From: Trichosphaerium sp. ATCC 40318
Taxonomy: Eukaryota; Discosea; Flabellinia; Trichosidae
NCBI GenBank assembly: GCA_038496445.1
Contig: JALMLS010000376.1
Location: 682,001-746,000, forward strand
DNA length: 64,000 bases
Direction of reading: 5' to 3'
Below are positions 22,901 to 34,308 of this stretch, piece by piece. The notes under the pieces are model-generated. The model made no database searches. It was given only the letters and a program-made list of their open reading frames with translations, and was not told the origin of the DNA. Made by a program: the position numbers and the translations under genes. Every line of letters begins with the position of its first letter. The stretch's first letter is position 1.

Positions 22901-25900
22901 CTTCTTTGTCTTGGTATCGTGGATCCAAAACATGCTTCCATATCAAATCACGTACAACAAGAAGAGTCTTTAGCCTCACTCCTTGTGGGTTTGCAACAAT
23001 AGTGCTACGGAAAAATCGAAGAAGGTATCCAACAAGATAGTGACGAGACCAGAATCGTACTAACACCAAATTTGGTGAGTTTAAGGTAGTAGAGACAGGT
23101 AAGTTCAATGGAACCTTGAAAGGTGTGTTAGTGTTTTAAATACAAGGTATTCATAAGTAGGGCGATATGGGAATATCTATCTTGCGTACAAAGTGGGCGT
23201 AATCGCATATGATTTGCAAGAACATTAGCTGTAAATCGTAATTACGATGCTTCTGGCTGACCATTTTCTTTGTCTGCTTTGTGAGCGTATTCATGAATAA
23301 ATGAACCTATTTTTTGGCATGGGATTAGAACGGTACATACAAATAACAACATGTAAACAAAAAACGTACAAGATCGAATACAACACCACGATCCATAATC
23401 TTGAATAGATCTTTTGTGAATAATGCAATACTGCGCAGTGTTGTATCACGGAATTCCATGACTGAATGAACAGATAATAACCGCTTGTAAAGTTCTCTCA
23501 ATTTATCAACAAACTGTGAAGAAAATCTGCCTCCACGTGGACCATCTAAAAACAAGTCAGATCCCGTAAAGCTCAAAAAAAAGAGTGTTAAGATTTCGTA
23601 CTCAAGTTCCCGCTCTTGTGGAGGTCAAGGACCATTGATTTATACATGAGATGGAATAAGACCCAAGAGTAATCTGTGACACTTGCAACTGCGATTGAGG
23701 ACTCAGCCCGTGCAGTGTTAATGGACTCAGAATCTTTCGCTACAAAAAACTTTTAGACTATATCTCGTATTCCGAGAAACAAAAAAAATGAAGCCATACG
23801 AAGTCCGCCAAGCATTTTTGACCATTGTCTGCAAATCTCCTTGTATACCAAACGTTGTTTGTCGAGATTAGAGAACTCATGATCAATAAAAGAAGTAACA
23901 ATATCTAGTCTACCATTCTTATCACTAAGGTTAAACTCACGTGTTTTATCAATTCTAAACAAACCAATCAATACAAGCAAGTATAGTAGCCATGTAAATA
24001 AGCGTACGATTTTACAAGGGACAGAATACCGCTAAATGCAGCTTGCCCACGGCTCGCACTTTGTGTTGTGAGCATGACATCAAGCAGGCGAGTAAAAAGA
24101 ATAGGAAAGAACTTAACCAGCGCAGCCGGTTTGGCTGCTTTTAATTGTTTGATACAACTACTCACCTAAACACAAAATGTAAGAAAAACGAGCCATTGAA
24201 AGTGGGGTTGACAAATAGAAGGCTTGATGAGCCACCAATTTTTTCAATCAAAAAACGTACAAGTTGGTCATTAGACGATGAAATATCTTTAAAGAATTTT
24301 GTAATATTGGCATCTTGAGAGTAAATTGTTGTTCCCCAGTTTACACCGAGTGTAAAAGCTTCCTTATCCTTGTTGTCTTTCGCATCAATGTACTGTTTAA
24401 AAGAACGCAGTAATTAGTGAACTAGAAGCTATAGAGTGGGTTTGGTCCTACCTTGTGATCCTCAGAACTGAGGTAATTAGGAGCTACAGTAACAGAAACC
24501 TTTGGGCTGTATTCACCATCAGCAATCAAGCTATTTTTACGTTAGATGCAAGACAGACTATTAAAAGTAGGCTAAATATAACATACGTTCCACTCCTGGC
24601 AATAGGTAACCAAGCAATTGCGATAAGTTGCTATTAAAAACATGTGAGTGTTGGAAGAAAAAAAAAGGTTCTATTCATTACCCCAATGTTATGCGCCTTA
24701 TGCTGAGATATTCCTGTGCTCATCTTCTTTAACTTTGTGCTAACGTTATAAAACTTGAACAGAAGATGGTGTCTATCTGTTAACGTGAGAGGTAGCTTAA
24801 TCTTCATCTCTGTATAATATCCAGCACGTTTCTCTCCAAATTCTACTTCAGTTGTTCGAGATTGTACAAAGTTAGATGCACCAGAGTACGCTCCGTATAT
24901 GCTCTAAACAAATTAATGTCATGTCACAACAATAGCAGATTAACGTACCGGCTCTTCTGGATCAAGTGTACTGTCATCTTGCTTTAGAAATACCTTGACA
25001 GCAATATTTTTACATGTCTTTCCAGGAAAGTTTGCAAAGTTTGCAATACGTGGATGTATGTAAATGTTGTTTGAGTATATAGTATGCGGATGTGGTTTTG
25101 GCTTATTCAAGATAGACATGAGCTTTACGGCCTATAAAAAAGAATAAAAGGATTAGCCAAAGTGCAAAAAAGGGATACAGCAACAAAGTAAGAATATTCT
25201 CCGTACAGTTTCAATGGACTTGTTTTTCGAACTGTTCGACTTTGTTGGCATTTGTGCGAGCGAGAAGTCACATAAGAAGTTCAAATGAGGTGAAGATGCA
25301 CTGTAGATACTCAAGTCAATGTTCAAACTACCACCAACCTCTAATTTGACATTCTTTGAAAGAGAAAAATGTAAGTCACGCATCTCTAAAGAAAAACAAA
25401 AACTCTGTACCTCTCCAAGCTCTTTTATAGAGTCAATCAACATAGCATCAGTGAGCTGATGCTTCATCTTATACAGTTGTAACTTGTTATTCTTACCACC
25501 AATGTAGCTATTTCTTTCATCGAACAACTGCACTGCTGTCCAGAAAATACCTTGACGGTATTGTCCAAGAATACTTGTAATCTGTCTCACTTCATCCTGC
25601 CATTTTTGGTGTTGCTTTTGTGTCATCTAATGTTGAAAAATAAAAATTAGAATGTTGCCTTTTTACAAGAAACTAAAAGAGTTCAAAGCTTAAGATATGT
25701 ACATTTTGACCTCGCATGTATGCTTGAGCACCAGTATTCAAGTCAGAATAAAGTACGCGCTCCACTCTGAATACTATATAGAGATCCGAGCTTCTAGTAA
25801 ATGGGAACAAAGCATGCTTACTGTTGGTTTCCAGATCAGCTTTCTATAAGAAAGAAGTCAACACGTGTTCAAGGGTTATACTCTTTTAGGATAAAATATA

Positions 25901-28900
25901 CTTACTGCAACGTCAGGAGCAAGCTCTACACCAGCAGCCATCAATAAAGTTCTTGTGAGCATATTATCGCTCAAGAAGTCAAAGTTAAATGTCTCTTAAC
26001 AAGAGTTTAGATTTCATTCTTAATGGCAAGATACAAGTACCTGTAACTCTTCTAGCTTGCGATTTTGAAACATCGTAGATGCAAGCAGATAAAAAGAAAG
26101 GCTCCTCAGATTGTACATCAAACTCAAGGCCTTTTGGAGCAACAAGGAGTAATTGAGACCTAGAAAACATATAAGAGAAGTGGTATAGCACTACAACAAC
26201 TCACGATGTTGAAAGAGGGCGACCTAGTACTCTAGGGTCTGTAGGAGTAGCACTAACAACCATTGGTGAATACTTTTTAAACAAAGCTTGTTTCATAGCT
26301 TCCTTTGGGAAAAAAAAGTAAGAAAAAAGATATAAAAGTTTCAATCGCACCCTCTTGCTCAACTCTATTTTTCTTGCTTCAACATCAGTTACAGGTAGAA
26401 TGAGATGATCATCAAGAAGGATTGAAAGGTCAGCTGCTTTGGTCTCCATAACCATAAACTTATCTCTTGACGGTTTTTTGATAGGCGTTCTGTTAAGCCT
26501 CCTACAATCCTTTTTAGCGACCTTCTTTGATGATACTGTAAAGGGTCTTGTATTGTAACTTACTTGAGAGATCCTGAGAGACCCTTTCTTTTAACGTTAG
26601 ATACGTGAGCAGCTGACATGGCACGTTTCATATTTTTACGCTTTTCGTCAGTGCTAAGAACTTTTCCTCCAAGTTTGGATTGCCATTGTTGTACACGATC
26701 CTTTACAGACAAATTTCCATCATACTCGCTACTTCTACATTTAACCAAGTACCACTGACTCGAAAAGAAGTCACAACAGTAGTCAATATGCTTTGAAACT
26801 GATTCCATAGCCTAAAACTATCAGAATTCTCAACAACATTCTCTTCAACGTACAGGAAACGGAGCAATACGTCTACCACGGATAGACACTTTGATATCAT
26901 TTTCTGGAAAAGTAACCAGTTGTGATAGCTCTTCGTTTTTGACTTCATCAGAAACAAGGCGAGCTTCAAAATCGTTGCATAGGTAATTCCATTGTGACAA
27001 ATCCTTATCAACTCTTCTGAAATCCTTCTCATTAGCTTTTGCTTTTTTATTAAACTAAAGAAGAAAATAAGCAAACAGCGACTTTCTCAAAGTTTATCAC
27101 GTGCACTTGAGAATGACCTAGATTTACTAACTGATTTCTTGTCAATATTCTTAACACGTCTTATAATTAGACTACCATCAGCACGGACAACAGACTTTCT
27201 ATAAAAAGGTTGATAAATAATTTTCACATTAATTTGTACAACAAACCTGCGCTTTTTGTCCTGTTTCTCTTCGATTTTATCATCAGTGTAGTCTATAAAA
27301 CAACTTAAATCTTGGAGGATAAAAAAGACTTCTCATTGGAAGATACATACCCATCAAGAAGGAGTCAATAAATGACTCTGAATCTCCTGCTGGAGCCTTG
27401 CGTTGAGCATTTGATGGTCTGCGCGGTTTACTGATCCTTCTATTAACCTTAATAGAGGACTGCAACAAGTCCTCTAATAGGCTATCAGCGTCTTCTTCAA
27501 TCATGGACACTCTAGGCGCTTTCTTTTCTTGTCTATCAGATTTATCAGATTTTGTGCTTGCACGTGATGCTTTTCTTGCAGTTTTTCGTTGTTTCCTTGG
27601 AGATTTAGTTTTAGATGAGGTAGATGTTTTCCTCTCTCTTATATCGCCCTTTTTTCTAGACGATTTCATTTTATCACCTTTGTCCTCCTTCGGTTTAGTT
27701 TCTTTTGGTTTATCCTTTTGTTTTAGTTTAAGCTCCTGTGTTTTTACAGGCGGCTGCTTTGGTTTATCATTGCCTTGACTAAGTGACATTCTAGCACTCA
27801 AAGGAGTCCGTAAGCCAGCAGAATCACTTGCAGGCAGTGACGGAAAGTAACTCTTTGATAATCTATTCTTCTTCTTCTCTGCTTTTGGGAGTGACAATGA
27901 AGGTACTTTTTGAGGAAAGTATCCTTTTGGAGACTTTATGACAGGAGTAGATTCTGACCTAAACAAAAACAATGTATTAGCGTTTTTCCTCTAACTCTTT
28001 GTCCTAAGAAAATACGCACTTGATGACAGGGAAGAAATTCTTCTTTGCTTGACCAGTAGGCGACAAATTAGGAATAGACTGAGACCTTGAGATGAAGCAA
28101 TTAAAAACTCAATTATTATTTAAATAATCGTACCCAGCAAATCCTGCGTTCATTTGTATCCTATCCATAGCCGTAGGCGATACAGGTGGCATCTTTACCT
28201 TTGGTGACTTTGGAAGTCTTGGTAACGTCGCAGGAGGAGACGAAAGTGTAGCCTTTCCTTTTCCTGGCAACCCTCTTGGACTCTTCTTTTTGAAGCCAAG
28301 TTTAGGAACTTTACCTTTGCCTTTTGGACCTTTCCTGAAGCCCTTAGGTCCACGTTTGCCTTTACCATAGCCTTTTCTTCCTGCTTTTGGAGTGCCTTTT
28401 GCTGAACCCTTTGGTCCACGAGTAGCAATTGCTTTTCTCGGAGATGAGCCTGCTGGCCTAGGACCCTTTGGAGATACTCCAGGAGATATCGTGATACCAC
28501 TTTTCTTAGGTGCTGGATTACCCTTTGGAGACATAGCTCGCTTCTTGACTGCAAGGGAGGCCATATAAGCCAACCTGGCTGAATTTGGAGGCGGTCCTTT
28601 TGGAGAAAATGGACGCTTCATACTGCTTGCAGTTCCTGAAGTACGTGCAGAGAGACTCGGCAAAGGAGACAAGCTTCCATTCTCGTCCTTCACTGGCATA
28701 GGTGGTGGGATAAAAGGTGGTAGAACAGGCGCAGGAATAGCAGCTTTTGGCGATATAATATGTGCTGTCAAAGGAGCTTTGCTTGATTTTGGAGTAGTAG
28801 GAGCTGGTGGTAGTGAGCCAATGCTATTTAAACTCAATGGAGGTGGTTGTATTGAAGGCATGCCATTCTTATCTTCTGGGCCTCCTGGTGTACCACTCTT

Positions 28901-29257
28901 TGAGCGTGTTTTCCTAGCCGACACTTTAATGTCTCTTTGTTTTGATCCAGATTTGCTTGAATCACGCGGTTTACGCCTTTTAGATGAATCACTAGAATCG
29001 CTACGACGCTTTTTTCCTTCACGAACTCTAGCCTCGGACGATTTGCGTGGTGGTATGTCGCTAACATTTGATGTTTTTCTCTTTTTCTTTTCGCCTTGTG
29101 GTTTACCGCTACTAGAACCATCTAATGAACCTTCTAGTTTAGCTTGACTCCGTCGCTGTTTTTTCTCTTTTTGAGCATCATCTTCTAGACCTTTAGTAGA
29201 TTTGGTAGTACGGTGGCTTTTTGTACGCTTCTCTACAAGCTGTGTTAGCGCACCCAT
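19993..29257 (-). CDS. DOCK-family guanine nucleotide exchange factor (zizimin/DOCK-C-like) with basic disordered N-terminus
   Basis: A very large minus-strand gene with some 30 exons. The ATG at 29257 starts a Lys/Ser/Pro-rich region (exons at 28.1-29.3 and 27.3-28.0 kb) full of SPKG, GPKG and KSPR motifs and predicted disordered. It splices in frame (GTACGA, GTGCGT and GTATGT donors) into the DOCK N-terminal part. The lipid-binding DHR-1/C2 domain is at about 24.7-25.1 kb (HTIYSNNIYIHPRIANFANF, ARNI-like KNIAVKVFLKQDD, RHHLLFKFYNVS). Long helical/armadillo exons follow at 21.3-24.4 kb. The catalytic DHR-2 domain is at about 20.0-21.2 kb (VGFYGSGFRDMNGKEFIYKE, YVQIVAVAP, HAFPYMFRRFEV, QRAFQTSMEEAFELL). 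DHR-2 domains activate Rho-family GTPases (Rac or Cdc42). The stop is TAA at 19993-19995. The DHR-1 details resemble DOCK6-8/9-11 rather than DOCK1. Whether the disordered extension belongs to the same mRNA rests on splice continuity. Confidence 0.85.
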
Positions 29258-29393
29258 TTTTTTTATTTACGTTTTCTGTTTTTGTGGTTTTGCTTTCACG
29301 AAAAAGGATATGGTATCAGGTTGTATACGTACGCGAATGACGCCGTTTTAGACTTTCTGTGCAAGATTTAATTGGTTGGGATTTATAAGTGGT

Positions 29394-29693
29394 TTAACTG
29401 CCATTTTGGTAGTTTTGGAGGTACGTACTTGGTGCTTCAAGATCTAGAGCAGCTACAGTGGGTTCGGCCGTATTCGATACCAGTTTCTTTTTGCCCATGC
29501 TACCAACTGATGCACTCCTACCGTTGGAGAAATTAACGCGCTTTCCAGAATCTATCGATGTTAGCGTTGTGTTTTTCTGGTCTGGGTAGAATTTTTGAAC
29601 TTTGTTACCTCTTTTACTGCTACGGCGCTCCTTGGGCTTCGTAGGTTCGCTCTTAGGGTCGCCAAAGCGAACACCATCTTTTTTATCCGCCAT
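29394..29693 (-). CDS. Small basic hydrophilic protein, function unknown
   Basis: A 99-codon frame starting MADKKDGVRFGDPKSE, rich in Lys, Ser and Pro (KPKERRSSKRGNKVQKF) with no hydrophobic segment. It lies 136 bp upstream of the DOCK start on the same strand and 344 bp from the divergent coronin start. A GTACGT near its 3' end (AAG-TACGTAC context at about 29.43 kb) could be a donor. The frame might therefore be the first exon of a longer gene, but the joins I tried to the downstream frame hit stops. No family is recognised. Confidence 0.5.
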   Translation of the reverse strand: MADKKDGVRFGDPKSEPTKPKERRSSKRGNKVQKFYPDQKNTTLTSIDSGKRVNFSNGRSASVGSMGKKKLVSNTAEPTVAALDLEAPSTYLQNYQNGS

Positions 29694-30037
29694 TTGGATA
29701 AGCGATCAATACCTGTAGCGTGTATAAGCATAGTGCGCTAGATTAAACAAACACAAAATAGTGAATTTGTTGCACTGTCGACACTCCCAGTATAATGTTA
29801 CGTACGGTGTTTCTATTGCGAATAATGTCGTTGCCGTACGATTAACGCAATCCTTAATATAGCAAATAGTAATAGCGCTCTCTTTTCTGAGAGTACTTCG
29901 TGTTGTATACTATTGTATAACCTGAACTGTGCGCAGGTATTTTGGATTTTGATTTTAACCAACAATTACCAAAGTGTCAAACTCGTTCATAACGGCTTTA
30001 AAAAGCGTAACTGTAGTTATAACTGCTTCTCTTAGCT
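29694..30037. promoter_or_regulatory. Divergent promoter region
   Basis: A 344-bp head-to-head gap between the small basic protein (-) and the coronin (+). It is AT-rich with no large frame. It is likely to serve both genes, inferred from position only. Confidence 0.4.
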
Positions 30038-33000
30038 ATGGCCTGGCGCAACGTTAGTAAATTTCGTAACGTACGAGGGACATTCTTCCAAAAGGATGCG
30101 ATATATCCTGATCTGCGAGTTTCTGACTCCTCCAGTGATGGTAGAGCCATTAGCGCATCAGCTTTGTTCTTTGCGTTTTGTTGGACCAGCAATACGGGTG
30201 GCACGCTCGGAGTATTGAAACATAGCCAGTATGGTAAACGCCAGGGGTCACCACCGCTAATACACGCGCATTCGGCCCAGATCAACGATCTAGAGTGGAA
30301 CCCTTTCCATGACTGGACTTTGGCCACTGCATCGACAGATTGCTACGCAAAGATATGGTTACTGCCAGAAGAAGGCCTAACAAGCGATCTCAGAGAAGCG
30401 AGTGTAACATTGAAAGGTCACACGAAAAGGATCAATGGAGTAGCTTGGAACCCGACCTCAGATAACGTTTTAGCGACTGGTTCAGTAGACGAAACAGTGC
30501 GCGTTTGGGATGCCGCTACAGGCGAAGAGAAACTCAACCAGAACATTGGCGCTCCTGTTTATAGCGTACGATGGAACTACAACGGCTCGTTATTGTCCGC
30601 AACGTGCAAAGACGGTAAATTGAGAATACTAGACCCTAGAGCCGGCTCTGTTGTTTCTGTGCGTAATTACCGCGTTCTACAACACCTAAAACATTTTGTA
30701 GGAAGTTCAAGCTCACACTGGAAATGTACAACAAGTAGCTACTTGGATGGGTAATGAAGGTAAAATTATCACTACTGGCAGTAACAAAATGAGGTACGCA
30801 GTATTTTTAGACTCACAAACTTTTTTGGTGGCTGTCACGCTTATATTTCGTTTTTACTGAAACAACCAATAGAAACAGGGAATGGTCTGTGTGGGACGCA
30901 AACAATCTCGACAAGCCTCTCCAAACTACAAAGATTGGCTCAGGTTCAGGTGCCTTACATCCTCTGTATGACAATGATACAAAATTACTGTGGGTTACTG
31001 GCAGGGTACGAGAAAATCTAGCGATACTTTGGCATTCACATTGTTTTTTTTTGAAACCGCCTGACTGGAGCGACTTTTTTATGTCACCAGCGTTTTTCTT
31101 TTTGTCTTTTTACTGCACAAAATGGCTTGTATTTATTCGTACTGTTTAGGGTGATAGTGGTATCAGAGTATACGAGACTTTGAGCGACAAACCTTATGTC
31201 AAAGAGCTTTCAGGTGTAATGTCCAAAGAATCACACAGAGGAGTATGTATGGTGCCAAAGGTGCGTATTTGTGTATTACTATCAAGCTCAGTATTTGTGT
31301 GACTGTCAAATTGAATATTATATTTCTTTTTCCCCCCAAACCACTGGTGTGTACTCATTTGTTGTAGCGCGCATTACACGTTATGGGTGCTGAAGTGATG
31401 CGATTGTTGAAAGTAACAAAAAACGCTGTGATGCCTATTGGCTTCAAAGTGCCTAGAAAGGTTTGTGTTAGCGTCTTTGTACGATATTAATTTTGGGTAT
31501 AGAGCTATGCAGATTTCCACGAGGAACTATTCCCTGATACTGCTGGTCCAGACGCTGCGCAGGTAAAAACTTATAGCGTTTGTTATATTTATTAATTGGT
31601 TCGTAGACTTTTGCAGAATGGCTTGGAGGGCAAAACAAAGACCCTAAATTAGTATCTTTGAAACCAGAGAGTGCTCCTGCTCCAGTGGCAGCTTCTGCAG
31701 TAGCTAGAACCTCATCACCAGTTAAGGTAGTATAAAACAAAGAAGGTAGTTTTCGGTTGGCTAATCACTGGTTAGATTGACCCAAGGCGTACCATTAGCC
31801 CATCGCTAAAGGGTCGTAAGGCTAGACCGCTCACCAAAACAATCACACAGAGCCAAGATGGTACTATTGAAGGTGATGATGATGATGACGACTACTTTAT
31901 CCCAAAGGAAGTTCGTATTGTCAGATCTTCGTCTTTCAGACACATCTTTGGTAAACCATTCAACCGAACTGAATGCTTCGATAACCTTCGTGTTGAAAAT
32001 AACGCTATACATGCTCACTCTATCCGTATGAACTCCAAGTACTTTGCCACACCATGGACAGGTAACGGCGGTCGTATTGGTGTTATTGGTCTTGGAGACA
32101 CTGGGAGGCTCCCTTCCACTACAACTTCAGTTCTTGAGACTGGATCACTTGTCTATGATTTCGATTTTAATCCATTTGATGAAGATATGATTGCTGTTGG
32201 CCGTACGATATCTTTCTTTTTGATAATTTTGGCGGCACGTGGTATTAACTCTTATTGTTTTTAGTCGAAAACGCACACGCGAAGATCTATAAGATTCCTG
32301 AAGGCGGTATTTTGAAACGTGGATCGAACTACAATGAGTGTGCTATTGATCTTAGAGTATGTGCTTGTTGTATTTTTTATTTTGAAATAACGACTATTTA
32401 GGGGCACTACCACAAGGTTGTATCTGTTGACTTTCATCCTACAGCTGCCAATGTACTTGTTACTGGCTCTGGAGATATGACAATCAAATTGTGGGATATT
32501 AATACTGGTGATGCTAAGCTTACATTAGAAGGATTTGGCGTAAGTAATTTTTTGTTTACGAATGACTGTGGGGTTAAATATGATTAGGATATGCCTTCTT
32601 CTAACTCATGGAATCAACAAGGATCAAAACTTGTTGCATCCTGTAAGGACAGCAAATTACGTGTTTTTGATCCACGTCAGTCAAAGTGTATTATTGTGCG
32701 TTACATAGTTCTGTATGTTAAAGTAATAACTCATGCTTTCAAATTAGGAAGTACCTGACTTCACTGGAGCTAAGCCTAGTGCTGTTGCATGGCTTGGCGC
32801 TACAGATAAGTTCCTAGCCTCTGGGTTCTCTAAAGGTACAAAATACTTTATATACTCGAACTAATATTTGTTCAGGAAGTAGTGCTAGATCTGCAATGGT
32901 TATTGACACAAGATCACCAGATAAACCAATTGCTAATGTGAGTTTCATTTGGTAGTAATATGGTATGTACTTATGCTGATTTTTAGGTTCAACTTAACAC

Positions 33001-33815
33001 TGGTTCTTCTGTTTTGACTCCTCATTATGATGCTGATACTGGTGTTGTCGTTTTTTCTGCTAAGGTACGTTGTAGTATTGTTAAGATTGACAAATCATTA
33101 TTGTGGCTAAACACTGCCTAGGGTGACGGTAATATCCTCTTTTATGAAATTACTAGTTCTGCACCTGGTATCCACCGTTTGACAGAATACAACACGTCAA
33201 CACCTCAACTTGGTATCGCTATGACACCAAAGAGAAGTCTTGATATCAAGGGTGTTGAGTTATTCCGTATTTACAAGATTACAAAGAACTCTTGCGAACC
33301 AATCTCTTTCAAAGTCCCTAGAACACGTGTACGTTGCAGTAATAATTGTTGATGTGATTAATTGGTTCTTTACTAATCATTATGCCTCTTTAGAAAGAGT
33401 TCTTTCAAGATGATATTTTCCCACCTTGTATTGATCACACTTGTTCTATTGCTGGAAGCGAATGGTTCAGTGGAAAGGATCTCACCGTCAAGCGTGTATC
33501 CCTTCAACCGTCAGGCATGAAGAAACTATCTGAGGCGCCTAAGATTATTCGTAAAGTACGTAAGTACAACCCAGATGAGGATCAACAAATGGATATGGAT
33601 GATATTAAAGAGAAGGTTCTCAATAAGTTCCATGACAAGATTCAAGAGTGGAACGAAGACGACGTAAGTACAGTGCTAATAAGACTGAACAAATGTTTTT
33701 TAACTTTTGAGCTTGTATTTTCTTTGCTGTTCTTTCGCTAATTGTTATTTTATAGACCTCAAACTTGCCAGGTGAAGACCTTAGCGGCTGTGACTCTGAT
33801 GAATGGAGTGATTAA
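30038..33815 (+). CDS. Tandem coronin (coronin-7/POD-1 type)
   Basis: The start MAWRNVSKFRNVRG is the coronin N-terminal signature. WD repeats follow: HSAQINDLEWNPFHDWTLAT with CYAKIWLLPE, GHTKRINGVAWNP with VDETVRVWDAATG, YSVRWNYNGSLLSATCKDGK and RILDPRAGS. A coronin-type C-terminal extension of the first propeller comes at 31.1-31.6 kb (KNAVMPIGFKVPRK). A linker and a second complete propeller follow from about 31.87 kb (VRSSSFRHIFGKPF, VSVDFHPTAANVLVTGSGD, TIKLWDINTGD, SCKDSKLRVFDPRQS) with a second coronin extension (EPISFKVPRTR). The protein ends in an acidic Trp tail (CDSDEWSD), as in coronin-7 types. No C-terminal coiled coil is seen, as expected for the tandem class. About 15 short introns. 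It acts in actin remodelling or Golgi trafficking in known homologues. Confidence 0.93.
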
Positions 33816-34308
33816 AGAAAAAAAAGGTTGTTTTCAAAAAATATGTATCGTGTACTTTAGAGATGTTCAGTAGACTTGTTCTCTTAACTGTTTGTTTGTT
33901 GTTTTTGTTTGTTATTGCTATCAATGGCTTAGTTTTTATGATCGTGGTGGGCTGTGTTTAGTTCATGAGAATACGATGTCTGAATGTGTATGCAGTTGTC
34001 ATAATTTTCAGAGATCTTAGGTGAAAGTGAACTTAACGGTTTGGGTTTTTTCAGTCGTACGTGATGCTACCCAGCACGCTTCGCTACGTGATAGTTGGTA
34101 GGGGTGATTTCTCTACAGAGTGTATGGTTTTGCTAGCTTGCAAACAGCTTTTCTGCGTTTTTGTACCAAGATTTATTGTTTTGTTTCTATTCGATACAAA
34201 TAAGCGCGTTATGCTACTGGGAAGTTGCTTTTTTGCGTTTGCTTTAAAGCAAGTCCGCCGCAAATAAAAACGCGTTTCTATCTCTTCCAACAAGTAATAG
34301 CATCCTAG
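33816..34308. other. Intergenic region / unresolved first exons of the RCC1-CLU gene
   Basis: About 490 bases. A 68-codon frame at 34061-34267 has no domain. The first exon of the next gene must lie here or just after, because the frame entering at 34309 has no ATG of its own. Confidence 0.35.

Noticed and set aside
27503-27778. Plus-strand frame of 91 codons
   Set aside because: Antisense to the basic disordered DOCK exon; same composition artefact.
28779-29147. Plus-strand frame of 122 codons
   Set aside because: Lies opposite the Lys/Pro-rich first exon of the DOCK gene; its Phe/Leu/Ser composition is the mirror of that low-complexity sequence.
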